A stretch of DNA of 52,323 nucleotides from Candidatus Dormiibacterota bacterium (GTDB lineage: Bacteria > Chloroflexota > Dormibacteria > Dormibacterales > Dormibacteraceae), in NCBI GenBank assembly GCA_003169845.1, contig PNAG01000010.1:1-52323 (forward strand). The letters are read 5' to 3'. Below the pieces are notes generated by a model. It was not told the DNA's origin and searched no databases. It worked only from the letters and a program-made list of their open reading frames with translations. Below are positions 45,183 through 52,323 of this stretch, in pieces (within the stretch, counting starts at the first letter, position 1; every line of letters begins with the position of its first letter). The position numbers and the translations under genes were made by a program.

Positions 45183-46610
45183 TCAGACGCTGGCCTCGCC
45201 AAGCCTCTTGCGTCCCGCCTGCCGCCGGCGCTTGTCCACGTACAGGGCCTTGTCCGCCATCTGGTACATGGCCTGCCAGTCCATTCCCGGACGCCAGGCC
45301 GTGATCCCGACGCTGAACTCGACCGGCACCGGCACCTTTTCCGCGCGGTTCAGCTCATCAAGGGCCTGGCGGACCCGGACGCCCACCTCTCGCGCGTCGC
45401 GCTCGTCAGCTTCCGGCATTGCGACGCCGAACTCATCGCCGCCCAGACGCCCACAGGTATCAGACGCCCGCACCGCCCGCTGAAGCTCCTGGGCGAGCAT
45501 CCGGATCGCCTCATCGCCCACGTGGTGACCGAGCGTGTCGTTGATCTGTTTGAGATTGTCGAGGTCGAGCATCATCAGGGCGAGTCTCCGGGCGTGCCTC
45601 GACGCGGCGGCAACGGCGCGGTCGATCGCCCGTTCGAACTCGGGCCGGTTGGCCAGGCCGGTCAGGTAGTCGGTCCGGGCCTCGCGCGTGTGCTGCCGGG
45701 CCCGGTCGAGCGCGACCGCGATCTGGTCGGCCACCGCGGCGACGAACTCGAGGTCGCTCGACTCAAACGTCCTGGGCAGCCGCGTCGCCACGGTCATGGC
45801 TCCCAGGAGGACGCCCTTCGTCCGCAGCTCGGCGCGAATTGCGCTCCACTCGCCGGCGATCCGGTCAACCCGGGATTCGGCCGGCCCGGACGAGACCTCG
45901 ACCACCCTGACGAGCCCAGAGCGACCGGATTCGGAGAATTCCTCCTCTTCGCCCGGCTGCAGGCCAATCGTCTTGGCGAGCTTGAGCCGGGCGGCGTCGC
46001 GCACCCACACCGCGCCCGCCTGGAGGCCGAGCACCTTGAGGGTTTCCCGCAGGCCGACCTCCGCGATCTCGGTCACGTCCAGGGACCGCCCCAGGGCACT
46101 GGCGATGTGGTAGAGCCCGTGGAGCTCGGTCTGGCGGGCACGGTGCCGGGTCTCGGTGTAATCGAGGTAGCCACGGATGAAGCTCGAGTTGAGGTGCTCG
46201 ATCACGTCCCCAAGCCGGCTCTGGGCCAGGAGCAGCACCTCGTCCGCGTATTCGCTGCCCCCGAGCTCATCGGTGACGCGCGAGAGGACCGACCTCCGGA
46301 ACACCGCCAGGCCCTCCATCAGGGACTCGAGCGGCACCCCTTTCTCGGCGTACCGCCTGGAGGCCTCTCGGGCAACTGTGTAGTACTCGTGCCAGGGCAC
46401 CTTGGAGTCGGGGCGGAGGGAGCGGAACAGGATCTCCAGGAAGGCAACTGAAGTCTTGACCAGCTCGTCGACCGTGCCGTCTTTGTGGTCCTTCAACAGG
46501 TCGGGCTCGATCGCCCGGACCGACTCGGCCGCGACCAGCCCGCTCTGGGCCACGTTGTCCGACAGGCGGTCGGCAAGCTCGCTCAGCAGGTCGCCCGCCC
46601 GCTCAGTCAT
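45183..46610 (-). CDS. diguanylate cyclase with GAF-like sensor region
   Basis: A 475-residue protein. Residues 1-165 are a helical N-terminal region (LSELADRLSDNVAQSG to FIRGYLDYTETRH) resembling RsbR-type sensor domains. A GAF-like domain covers about 165-310 (LYHIASALGRSLDVTEIAEV and AVADQIAVALDRARQ). The GGDEF domain follows to the end: DYLTGLANRPEFERAIDRAV, DLDNLKQINDTLGHHVGD, and the active site GGDEF intact. An inhibitory RxxD site (RASD) lies five residues before GGDEF. It makes cyclic-di-GMP in the cytoplasm. Confidence 0.91.
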   Translation of the reverse strand: MTERAGDLLSELADRLSDNVAQSGLVAAESVRAIEPDLLKDHKDGTVDELVKTSVAFLEILFRSLRPDSKVPWHEYYTVAREASRRYAEKGVPLESLMEGLAVFRRSVLSRVTDELGGSEYADEVLLLAQSRLGDVIEHLNSSFIRGYLDYTETRHRARQTELHGLYHIASALGRSLDVTEIAEVGLRETLKVLGLQAGAVWVRDAARLKLAKTIGLQPGEEEEFSESGRSGLVRVVEVSSGPAESRVDRIAGEWSAIRAELRTKGVLLGAMTVATRLPRTFESSDLEFVAAVADQIAVALDRARQHTREARTDYLTGLANRPEFERAIDRAVAAASRHARRLALMMLDLDNLKQINDTLGHHVGDEAIRMLAQELQRAVRASDTCGRLGGDEFGVAMPEADERDAREVGVRVRQALDELNRAEKVPVPVEFSVGITAWRPGMDWQAMYQMADKALYVDKRRRQAGRKRLGEASV

Positions 46611-46683
46611 ATCGGCGCACTATAGAGTGACGTGAGCGCCAGCGCCTACCTGCGCGGCACTCTAATCAAATACATAAGAGGCA

Positions 46684-47759
<1,076 letters not shown>

Positions 47760-47763
<4 letters not shown>

Positions 47764-48449
47764 AGCTCGCGTTCCTCGGTACCGGCGCGGCGTTCTCGCT
47801 CGATCGGTACAACGGAGCCGTCGCTGTCGATGGCCGCCTGCTCTTGGACGGCGGCGCGCCCCTGCTACCGCACATGAGTCGTGTAGGCGTGGACGCCGGC
47901 GACATCGAGGCTGTCTTCCTCACGCATTTCCACGGCGACCACACGCTCGGACTGCCGCCCTTCGTGCTGCACCGCGTGTTCGTCGATCCGCGCCCGATCA
48001 CTTTCGTCGGTCCGGCGGGAATCGAGGAGAGGCTAGAAGCTCTGTGGGATATCAGCTGGGGTCCGGACTGGAAGACGGTGATGCGGCCTCGCTTCCATGC
48101 CACGTACGAGGAAGCAAAGCCATCGGGCAAGGTCGCGGGGTACAAATATGAAACCGTCAAGCTCGACCACGGGACGAGCGGTAGCAACGGCTACCGGATC
48201 TGGGTCGGCGGCAAGATCCTCGCCTACTCGGGCGACACGGAACCGACGGCCCCGCTCGATGCGCTGGTCGAAGGGGCCGACATCGCAATCGTGGAGGCGA
48301 CCGGCCCCGGCGACGTTTTTAGTCACATGAGCTGGGAGGCGGCGTCGGATTTGAAAAAGCGCCACCCCAAGACTCGATTCATGTTCAACCACCTGTATAA
48401 CGGCACTGTGGAGGGAGCGGTCGACGACTTGCAGGTGATCGAAGTCTGA
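47760..48449 (+). CDS. MBL-fold metallo-hydrolase
   Basis: About 229 residues. Homologous metallo-beta-lactamase-fold proteins begin with a KLxFLGTGxAF strand; here [20 protein letters not shown] directly follows codon GTA at 47760. The metal motif is [10 protein letters not shown], with further metal or catalytic residues in [19 protein letters not shown] and FNHLYNG. It is related to the RNase Z/PhnP-like group. No ATG, GTG or TTG exists before the first strand (TTG 47844 is too late), so the start is probably GTA within GTAA. The substrate is unknown. Confidence 0.82.
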
Positions 48450-48676
48450 AGACACGGATCACCGCCGCGGTCCTTGTGGGCGCTCTGGCCGGGGGAATCA
48501 TGGGCGCAGTGGTTTTCGGAGGAATGCTCTGGTTCGGCATCCTGCTGTCCAGCCGAGTCGACAGCGTGGTTCCGGTGATCGTGCTTGGCGTGGCCGGGGC
48601 GTATGCGGCCTGGCTGGTCGGCGTGATCGTCTTCAGCGCCGTTCGCGGCGCCGGGACCGAGGAGGAAGGGAGCTGA
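48446..48676 (+). CDS. small two-helix membrane protein
   Basis: About 76 residues with two membrane segments (about 6-30 and 39-62) and a Glu-rich end GAGTEEEGS. The reading frame opens with CTG 48446, which overlaps the MBL stop (CTGA) and gives an N-terminus (M)[21 protein letters not shown] at 48476 would cut into the first helix. The function is unknown. Confidence 0.6.
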   Translation: MKTRITAAVLVGALAGGIMGAVVFGGMLWFGILLSSRVDSVVPVIVLGVAGAYAAWLVGVIVFSAVRGAGTEEEGS

Positions 48677-48687
48677 GCCCGGACACC

Positions 48688-49077
48688 GTGTCCACGCGCC
48701 CGCTGCTCGACAAGCTCGGCGTCAAGCCCGGTTCCAGGGTGGCGATCGTCGACCTCGACGATCCGGGGTTCCTCGCGCTGCTTCGCGAACGGACCTCTGA
48801 CATCGTTCAGGGCCGGCCGCGCAAGCCGTGCGACGTCGTCTTCATGGGCGCGCGCGAGCTGCGGGATCTCAAGCGCCTCAAAGACGTCAAGTCCTGGATC
48901 GAGCCGAACGGAGCCATCTGGGTCGTGCGGCCGAAGGGAGGGCGTTCCGAGATCCGCGACACCGACGTCATCGAAGCCGCGCTCGCCGCTGGACTGGTTG
49001 ACAACAAGATCGCCAGCTTCTCGGACACCCGCGGCGCGATGCGCCTCGTCTTTCGACTGCGCGATCGGCCCAAGTGA
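48688..49077 (+). CDS. DUF3052-like protein
   Basis: A 129-residue cytoplasmic protein. The pattern PLLDKLGVKPGSRVAIVDLD, CDVVFMGARELRDLKRLKDV, KSWIEPNGAIWVVRPKGG and DVIEAALAAGLVDNKIASFS fits DUF3052 proteins of actinobacteria and relatives. The fold resembles a small Rossmann-like domain, and no catalytic motif is known. It overlaps the next GNAT gene by four bases (GTGA). Confidence 0.82.
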   Translation: MSTRPLLDKLGVKPGSRVAIVDLDDPGFLALLRERTSDIVQGRPRKPCDVVFMGARELRDLKRLKDVKSWIEPNGAIWVVRPKGGRSEIRDTDVIEAALAAGLVDNKIASFSDTRGAMRLVFRLRDRPK

Positions 49078-49553
49078 CACTGGCGATCCGGCCTGCCGAG
49101 CGTGCGGACGTTCCGGTCATCGCCGAGCTGATCCGTGGCCTGGCCCGCTTCGAAAAGCTCGAGGACGAGGTCACCATGACCGAGGAACGCCTGGCCGAGA
49201 ACCTCTTCGGAAGTCATCGCTACGCGGAGACGCTCCTCGCAGAAGACGGCGACGTCCCGGTTGGCTTTGCCCTCTTCTTTCACAACTTCTCGACCTTCCT
49301 CGGGCAGCCAGGGATCTACCTCGAGGACCTGTTCGTCGTGCCGGAGCACCGCGATCGGGGCGTCGGGCGCGCGCTGCTCAAGCAGCTCGCCCGCCTGGCG
49401 GTCGAGCGCGGCTGCGGCCGGCTCGAGTGGTCGGTGCTCGACTGGAACCGCGAGGCGATCGGTTTCTACGAGCGGCTGGGCGCTCAGCCGAACTCCGAAT
49501 GGACTGTGTATCGGCTGGCCGGTCAAGCGCTCTATGCGCTTGGCCGAGAATAG
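49074..49553 (+). CDS. GNAT acetyltransferase
   Basis: A 159-residue GNAT enzyme: LAIRPAERADVPVIAELIRG, FALFFHNFSTFLGQPGIYLE, the acetyl-CoA loop DLFVVPEHRDRGVGRALLKQ, then WSVLDWNREAIGFYERLGA. The FFHNFSTFLG.PGIYLEDLFV pattern is found in diamine/thialysine acetyltransferases, so a polyamine-like substrate is possible. GTG start in a four-base overlap. Confidence 0.88.
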   Translation: MTLAIRPAERADVPVIAELIRGLARFEKLEDEVTMTEERLAENLFGSHRYAETLLAEDGDVPVGFALFFHNFSTFLGQPGIYLEDLFVVPEHRDRGVGRALLKQLARLAVERGCGRLEWSVLDWNREAIGFYERLGAQPNSEWTVYRLAGQALYALGRE

Positions 49554-49559
49554 TTCCGC

Positions 49560-49847
49560 ATGGAAGTCCTTCACCCCAAGCAGCTCGAGACCCATCCCGG
49601 CGATTCGATCGTGGGCTGGGCTCGCGCGCAGCTGGAGATCGCCCGGCAGATCCTCGACAACCCGGGAGGCGGCCTCCTGTTCGCGACCCAGACCATCGGG
49701 CAGGTTTCGTCCGCGCTGCGCGAGCGAGACCTGGCGCGCTGGGAGGAAGTGATCGCGCTGCTGGATCGCGTCGAGGATGCGGCGGTGAGGCGCGAGTTCG
49801 ACACCGCACGAACGCTGCTCGACGACGTCCCGGGAAAACTGAACTAA
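49560..49847 (+). CDS. small hypothetical protein
   Basis: A 95-residue, mainly helical soluble protein: MEVLHPKQLETHPGDSIVGW, ARAQLEIARQILDNPGGGLL, then ERDLARWEEVIALLDRVEDA. Codon bias fits a real gene. No domain is recognised. ATG 49560, six bases after the GNAT stop. The family E terminator follows four bases after its own stop. Confidence 0.66.
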   Translation: MEVLHPKQLETHPGDSIVGWARAQLEIARQILDNPGGGLLFATQTIGQVSSALRERDLARWEEVIALLDRVEDAAVRREFDTARTLLDDVPGKLN

Positions 49848-49851
49848 GAGA

Positions 49852-49902
49852 CCCCCACGAACTTCGGGTGTTCCCGCCGTGAGTTCGCGGGGGCCCCTTT
49901 TT
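49852..49902. terminator. bidirectional intrinsic terminator (family E hairpin)
   Basis: CCCCC-A-CGAACT (49852-49863) pairs with AGTTCG-C-GGGGG (49882-49893), with one A/C mismatch, followed by CCCC and TTTTT (49898-49902). It ends the plus-strand run and overlaps the stop codon of the convergent LLM gene. The same stem with the same mismatch is found at 35826-35863. Confidence 0.82.
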
Positions 49903-50848
49903 AGGACCCGGCGACAGCCTCCAGGGTGGCTTCAAAACCTGCCGCGCCCGCATGACCCCCGAATGGCCCCACGGCCGGTAGGGTGACGCCGGCTTCTCGA
50001 TACCGGCGAACCACATCGCGAACCTGCCGCTCGTCGCCGATGCCTGCGAGCTCGTCGAGCATCTCCTCGCTGATCGTGCCCGCCTCGAGCTGTGCTTTGT
50101 AACCGCTCGCGTCCATCATCTTTCGGTAGTAGGGCAGGTTCGCGTAACGCTCCACCGTCTTCCGGAAAGCGTCGTGTCCGCCAGCGCGGTCGGTCGTGAG
50201 GGAGACCGGGACGGCCGCGACGATCTCGAACCCGTCGAGCGGTTTGCCGGCTTTCTGCCTGCCGGCCGTCACCGCCGGGATGATGTGATCGCGGATGTAG
50301 GCCGGGGAGCACATGTAGAGCACGATGCCGTCGGCCTGCTCCCCCGCCAGCTCGAGCATGCGGGGGTTGAGCGCCGAGATCATGATCGGCATCTCCTCGC
50401 GGCGGGGACCCGAGTAAGCCCAGTGGGCGGAGAAATGCTTCCCGTCGATGGAACAGCCACCATCGCGGAGGCTCGTGCGCACGATGTCGAGGTACTCGCG
50501 CATGGCGTCCACCGGGCTGTCCAGGTGCATGCCCCACATCGACTCCACCGTGACTTTGTGGCTGACGCCGATGCCCAGGATGAAGCGGCCACCTGACACC
50601 TCGTCGAGCGTCGCCGCCATCTGCACCATCGCGGTTGGGTGTCGCGTGTAGATGGGCAGGATGCCGGTGCCAAAGCTGACCCGCTGCGTCGCGTGGGCGT
50701 AAGCGGCAAGGACGAGCGCCGCGTCGCGAGCGTTGGGGAGCTGCGTGACCCAGACCGACTCGAAGCCGAGCCTTTCCGCCGCCTTGACCCTGGCGACGGA
50801 TTCGTCGAGCGTCTTGACTGCGTCGATGAAGGCGGCAAGGCGAGGCAC
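49901..50848 (-). CDS. LLM-class F420-dependent oxidoreductase
   Basis: About 315 residues from GTG 50848. It has the luciferase-like TIM barrel: ARVKAAERLGFESVWVTQLP, VSFGTGILPIYTRHPTAMVQ, MAATLDEVSGGRFILGIGVS. The LDEVS.GRF.LGIGVS motif is typical of F420-dependent members. The exact substrate is unknown; the use of F420 fits a high-GC actinobacterial-like host. TTG 50881 is an upstream alternative, but then the first strand is displaced. The stop is within the terminator T-tract. Confidence 0.88.
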   Translation of the reverse strand: MPRLAAFIDAVKTLDESVARVKAAERLGFESVWVTQLPNARDAALVLAAYAHATQRVSFGTGILPIYTRHPTAMVQMAATLDEVSGGRFILGIGVSHKVTVESMWGMHLDSPVDAMREYLDIVRTSLRDGGCSIDGKHFSAHWAYSGPRREEMPIMISALNPRMLELAGEQADGIVLYMCSPAYIRDHIIPAVTAGRQKAGKPLDGFEIVAAVPVSLTTDRAGGHDAFRKTVERYANLPYYRKMMDASGYKAQLEAGTISEEMLDELAGIGDERQVRDVVRRYREAGVTLPAVGPFGGHAGAAGFEATLEAVAGS

Positions 50849-51047
50849 AGCTTCAGCAATATATGCCGGTGAGGGAGTCAAGGCCGGGGAATCCTCGACG
50901 GATCTTCGTCGCCAATGCGGCCCATCTGCGTTGTTGCGGCCTGCGCTCCTCGCTCACGAATCAACGGATGCGCTCGCTCCGGTGCTCGGCCGCGCCTAGC
51001 ATCTGGGCTACCTTGGCGCCGAATCTCTCGCCGAGGCTCCCCCGACC

Positions 51048-51920
51048 TTGACTTGGCCACAGGCGCTGTTCATGGGTCTGCTGCAGGGCGCTACTGAGCT
51101 TTTCCCCGTTTCGTCGCTCGGCCACGCGGTGCTGATTCCGAGCCTGCTGCACTGGAGCTTCAAGCAGTCCGACCCTTCATTCCTGCCCTTCCTGGTGCTC
51201 CTGCACCTGGGGACCGCGACCGCGCTGCTGATCCTCTACCGGCAGGAATGGATCGCGATCATCCGCGGCTTTTTTGTGGCCGCGATTCGCGGACAGATCC
51301 GGACTGACACGGAGCGCCTCGCGATGCTGCTTCTGGTCGGGACGATCCCCGCCGCCGTCCTCGGCGTCTTTCTCGAAAACAGGATCAGGACCCTGTTCGC
51401 GAGCCCTTACGAGGCGGCAGGGTTCCTCGTTTTGAACGGCGTGCTCATGCTCGGATTCGAGGTGCTGAGGCGGCGGGCGGAACGCCGGACACCGGTCGCC
51501 GTCTCGTCGCGTGTCGAGCAGGAGGAGAGGTTCGCGCAAGCGGAGCGGATCAGCTTCCGCGCCGCGGCCCTCGTCGGCGCGTGCCAGGCGCTGGCCTTCC
51601 TGCCCGGCATATCGCGTTCCGGCGTCACGATCGGTGGCGGCCTGCTGGCCGGCCTGCGACATGAGGAGGCCGCGCGATTCTCGTTCTTGCTCGCGACGCC
51701 CGTGATCCTGGGCGCAGGGGTGGTCGAGGTGCCGCAGCTCTTCGCGGGCGGCGTGCCTATCGCAGAGTACCTGGCAGGCGCCGTCCTCTCGGGACTCGCG
51801 GCATACGCGAGCGCGCGATTTCTTCTGCGCTACTTCCGCTCAGGCCGCCTCGACCCGTACGGCCTGTACTGCATCGCCGCCGGGCTCGCCAGCCTGGCTT
51901 TGTTACATTTCAACCTGTGA
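51048..51920 (+). CDS. uppP: undecaprenyl-diphosphatase
   Basis: A 290-residue membrane protein of the BacA/UppP family. The two signatures are GLLQGATELFPVSSLGHAVL (near the start) and GISRSGVTIGGGLLAGL. About eight membrane helices are seen. It dephosphorylates undecaprenyl diphosphate to recycle the peptidoglycan carrier, and overproduction gives bacitracin resistance in known cases. TTG 51048 is the start. It overlaps the next gene by four bases. Confidence 0.94.
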   Translation: MTWPQALFMGLLQGATELFPVSSLGHAVLIPSLLHWSFKQSDPSFLPFLVLLHLGTATALLILYRQEWIAIIRGFFVAAIRGQIRTDTERLAMLLLVGTIPAAVLGVFLENRIRTLFASPYEAAGFLVLNGVLMLGFEVLRRRAERRTPVAVSSRVEQEERFAQAERISFRAAALVGACQALAFLPGISRSGVTIGGGLLAGLRHEEAARFSFLLATPVILGAGVVEVPQLFAGGVPIAEYLAGAVLSGLAAYASARFLLRYFRSGRLDPYGLYCIAAGLASLALLHFNL

Positions 51921-52150
51921 TGAAATCAACCGGGTTGGCGATCGGCTTGGGAGTTCTTGGTGTCGTTTTCCTGATCATCGGCCTGCTGTACGGGTTCGGC
52001 GTGCTTCAGATCGCCGTCAGCGACCCACATTCCCCACATCACTACACGCACCTGATTCTCTTCACTGTTCTCGCGGTTGCCAGCTTCGTAGCCGCCAACT
52101 TCGCTCGTCCGAAAGGGACGATCTACGTGACGGACCGGCCGCGGCGCTAG
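51917..52150 (+). CDS. small two-helix membrane protein
   Basis: A 77-residue protein starting with GTG (then ATG) inside the uppP stop (GTGA). Membrane segments lie at about 6-30 and 46-62. Between them is a His-rich loop DPHSPHHYTH. No family is recognised. It is coupled to uppP, so it may act in the same envelope pathway, which is inference. Its end overlaps the convergent FAD gene by four bases. Confidence 0.7.
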   Translation: MMKSTGLAIGLGVLGVVFLIIGLLYGFGVLQIAVSDPHSPHHYTHLILFTVLAVASFVAANFARPKGTIYVTDRPRR

Positions 52151-52323
52151 CCGGCGGCGATCTTCCGGGGAACCTGACGTCCGGTTAGGTCGCGCTCGCC
52201 GGCGCGGATGTCCTCGTGGTACACGGCGTCCGCGTTGACCCTCCATGGATCGAACGCGGCGCCAGTTGCGATATTTCGCGCCACCAACAGCGCAGTCATC
52301 ATCGAGTGGTCCTGGTTGTTGTA
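52147..52323 (-). CDS. FAD-dependent oxidoreductase, C-terminal part only
   Basis: The last 58 codons of a gene cut by the window edge. The sequence YNNQDHSMMTALLVARNIAT, then FDPWRVNADAVYHEDIRAGE, matches the C-terminus of protoporphyrinogen-oxidase-like or UDP-galactopyranose-mutase-like FAD enzymes, where RYNNQDHSM binds FAD. The stop is TAG at 52147-52149, overlapping the small membrane gene by four bases. The N-terminal FAD fold lies outside the window. Confidence 0.75.
   Translation of the reverse strand, partial: YNNQDHSMMTALLVARNIATGAAFDPWRVNADAVYHEDIRAGERDLTGRQVPRKIAAG

Noticed and set aside
44826..46451. 541-codon plus-strand frame antisense to the GGDEF gene
   Set aside because: It is a typical GC-rich antisense shadow; the minus strand encodes a complete diguanylate cyclase.

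Overview
The window is GC-rich DNA (roughly two thirds G+C) from a free-living bacterium. It has many GTG and TTG starts, few Shine-Dalgarno sequences and tightly packed genes. The gene set is of a high-GC Terrabacteria type: a ClgR-like regulator directly before clpP, a UPF0182 protein, a DUF3052-like protein, an F420-type luciferase-like oxidoreductase, GYD and AIM24 proteins, and a tandem ThyX-like protein. Actinomycetota, Chloroflexota or Dormibacterota-type lineages all fit, and the sequence alone does not decide between them. No phage, integrase, insertion sequence or CRISPR array is visible. It reads as ordinary chromosome, cut at both ends: a partial tRNA-Trp on the left and the tail of an FAD oxidoreductase on the right.

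Layout. 1-3459: tRNA-Trp, a metallophosphatase, an ECF sigma factor coupled to a methyltransferase with Ada-type domains in inverted order, a small cysteine protein and a FEN-type exonuclease. 3494-13105: a lipoprotein, a class-III aminotransferase, a PPOX protein, two enzymes of the GNAT and HAD types, a substrate-binding lipoprotein, a rhodanese/DUF4395/thioredoxin operon, a DapF-family protein with both catalytic cysteines replaced by serine, and GYD and AIM24 proteins. 13229-15232: greA, M24 peptidase and Fur operon. 15305-26659: membrane proteins, two more ECF sigma/anti-sigma pairs, a glycerophosphodiesterase, an orphan ChlI-like AAA ATPase, an MFS remnant, DinB and EVE proteins, and an ABC exporter. 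26700-32272: a five-gene minus-strand operon (ThyX-like, small Arg-rich protein, isoaspartyl peptidase, TPP enzyme, glutamate dehydrogenase). 32445-42560: methyltransferase, acetyltransferase, flavoprotein, clgR-clpP, epimerase, UPF0182, pcm, and a nuclease-like/HPRT fusion. 42878-52323: thiolase and cupin, 3-methyladenine glycosylase, a diguanylate cyclase, class I aldolase followed by a coupled run of small genes, an LLM oxidoreductase, uppP and a partial FAD enzyme.

The most unusual things are non-coding or lie in coding details. (1) A structured element of about 150-180 nt occurs three times (6029-6211 minus, 36496-36671 plus, 45031-45179 minus), each time just upstream of a different gene, with hairpins whose arms change together between copies. 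(2) An ECF sigma gene overlaps a protein that joins an O6-alkylguanine transferase to an Ada-type zinc methyl-acceptor domain in inverted order, and could form an alkylation-sensing sigma switch. (3) Three genes seem to begin with ATA, GTA or CTG inside four-base stop/start overlaps. (4) A DapF-family protein has Ser in place of both catalytic Cys. (5) An HPRT domain fused to a nuclease-like domain has Asn in place of the usual catalytic Asp. (6) At least two families of short palindromic intergenic repeats are scattered through the window, sometimes joined into composites.
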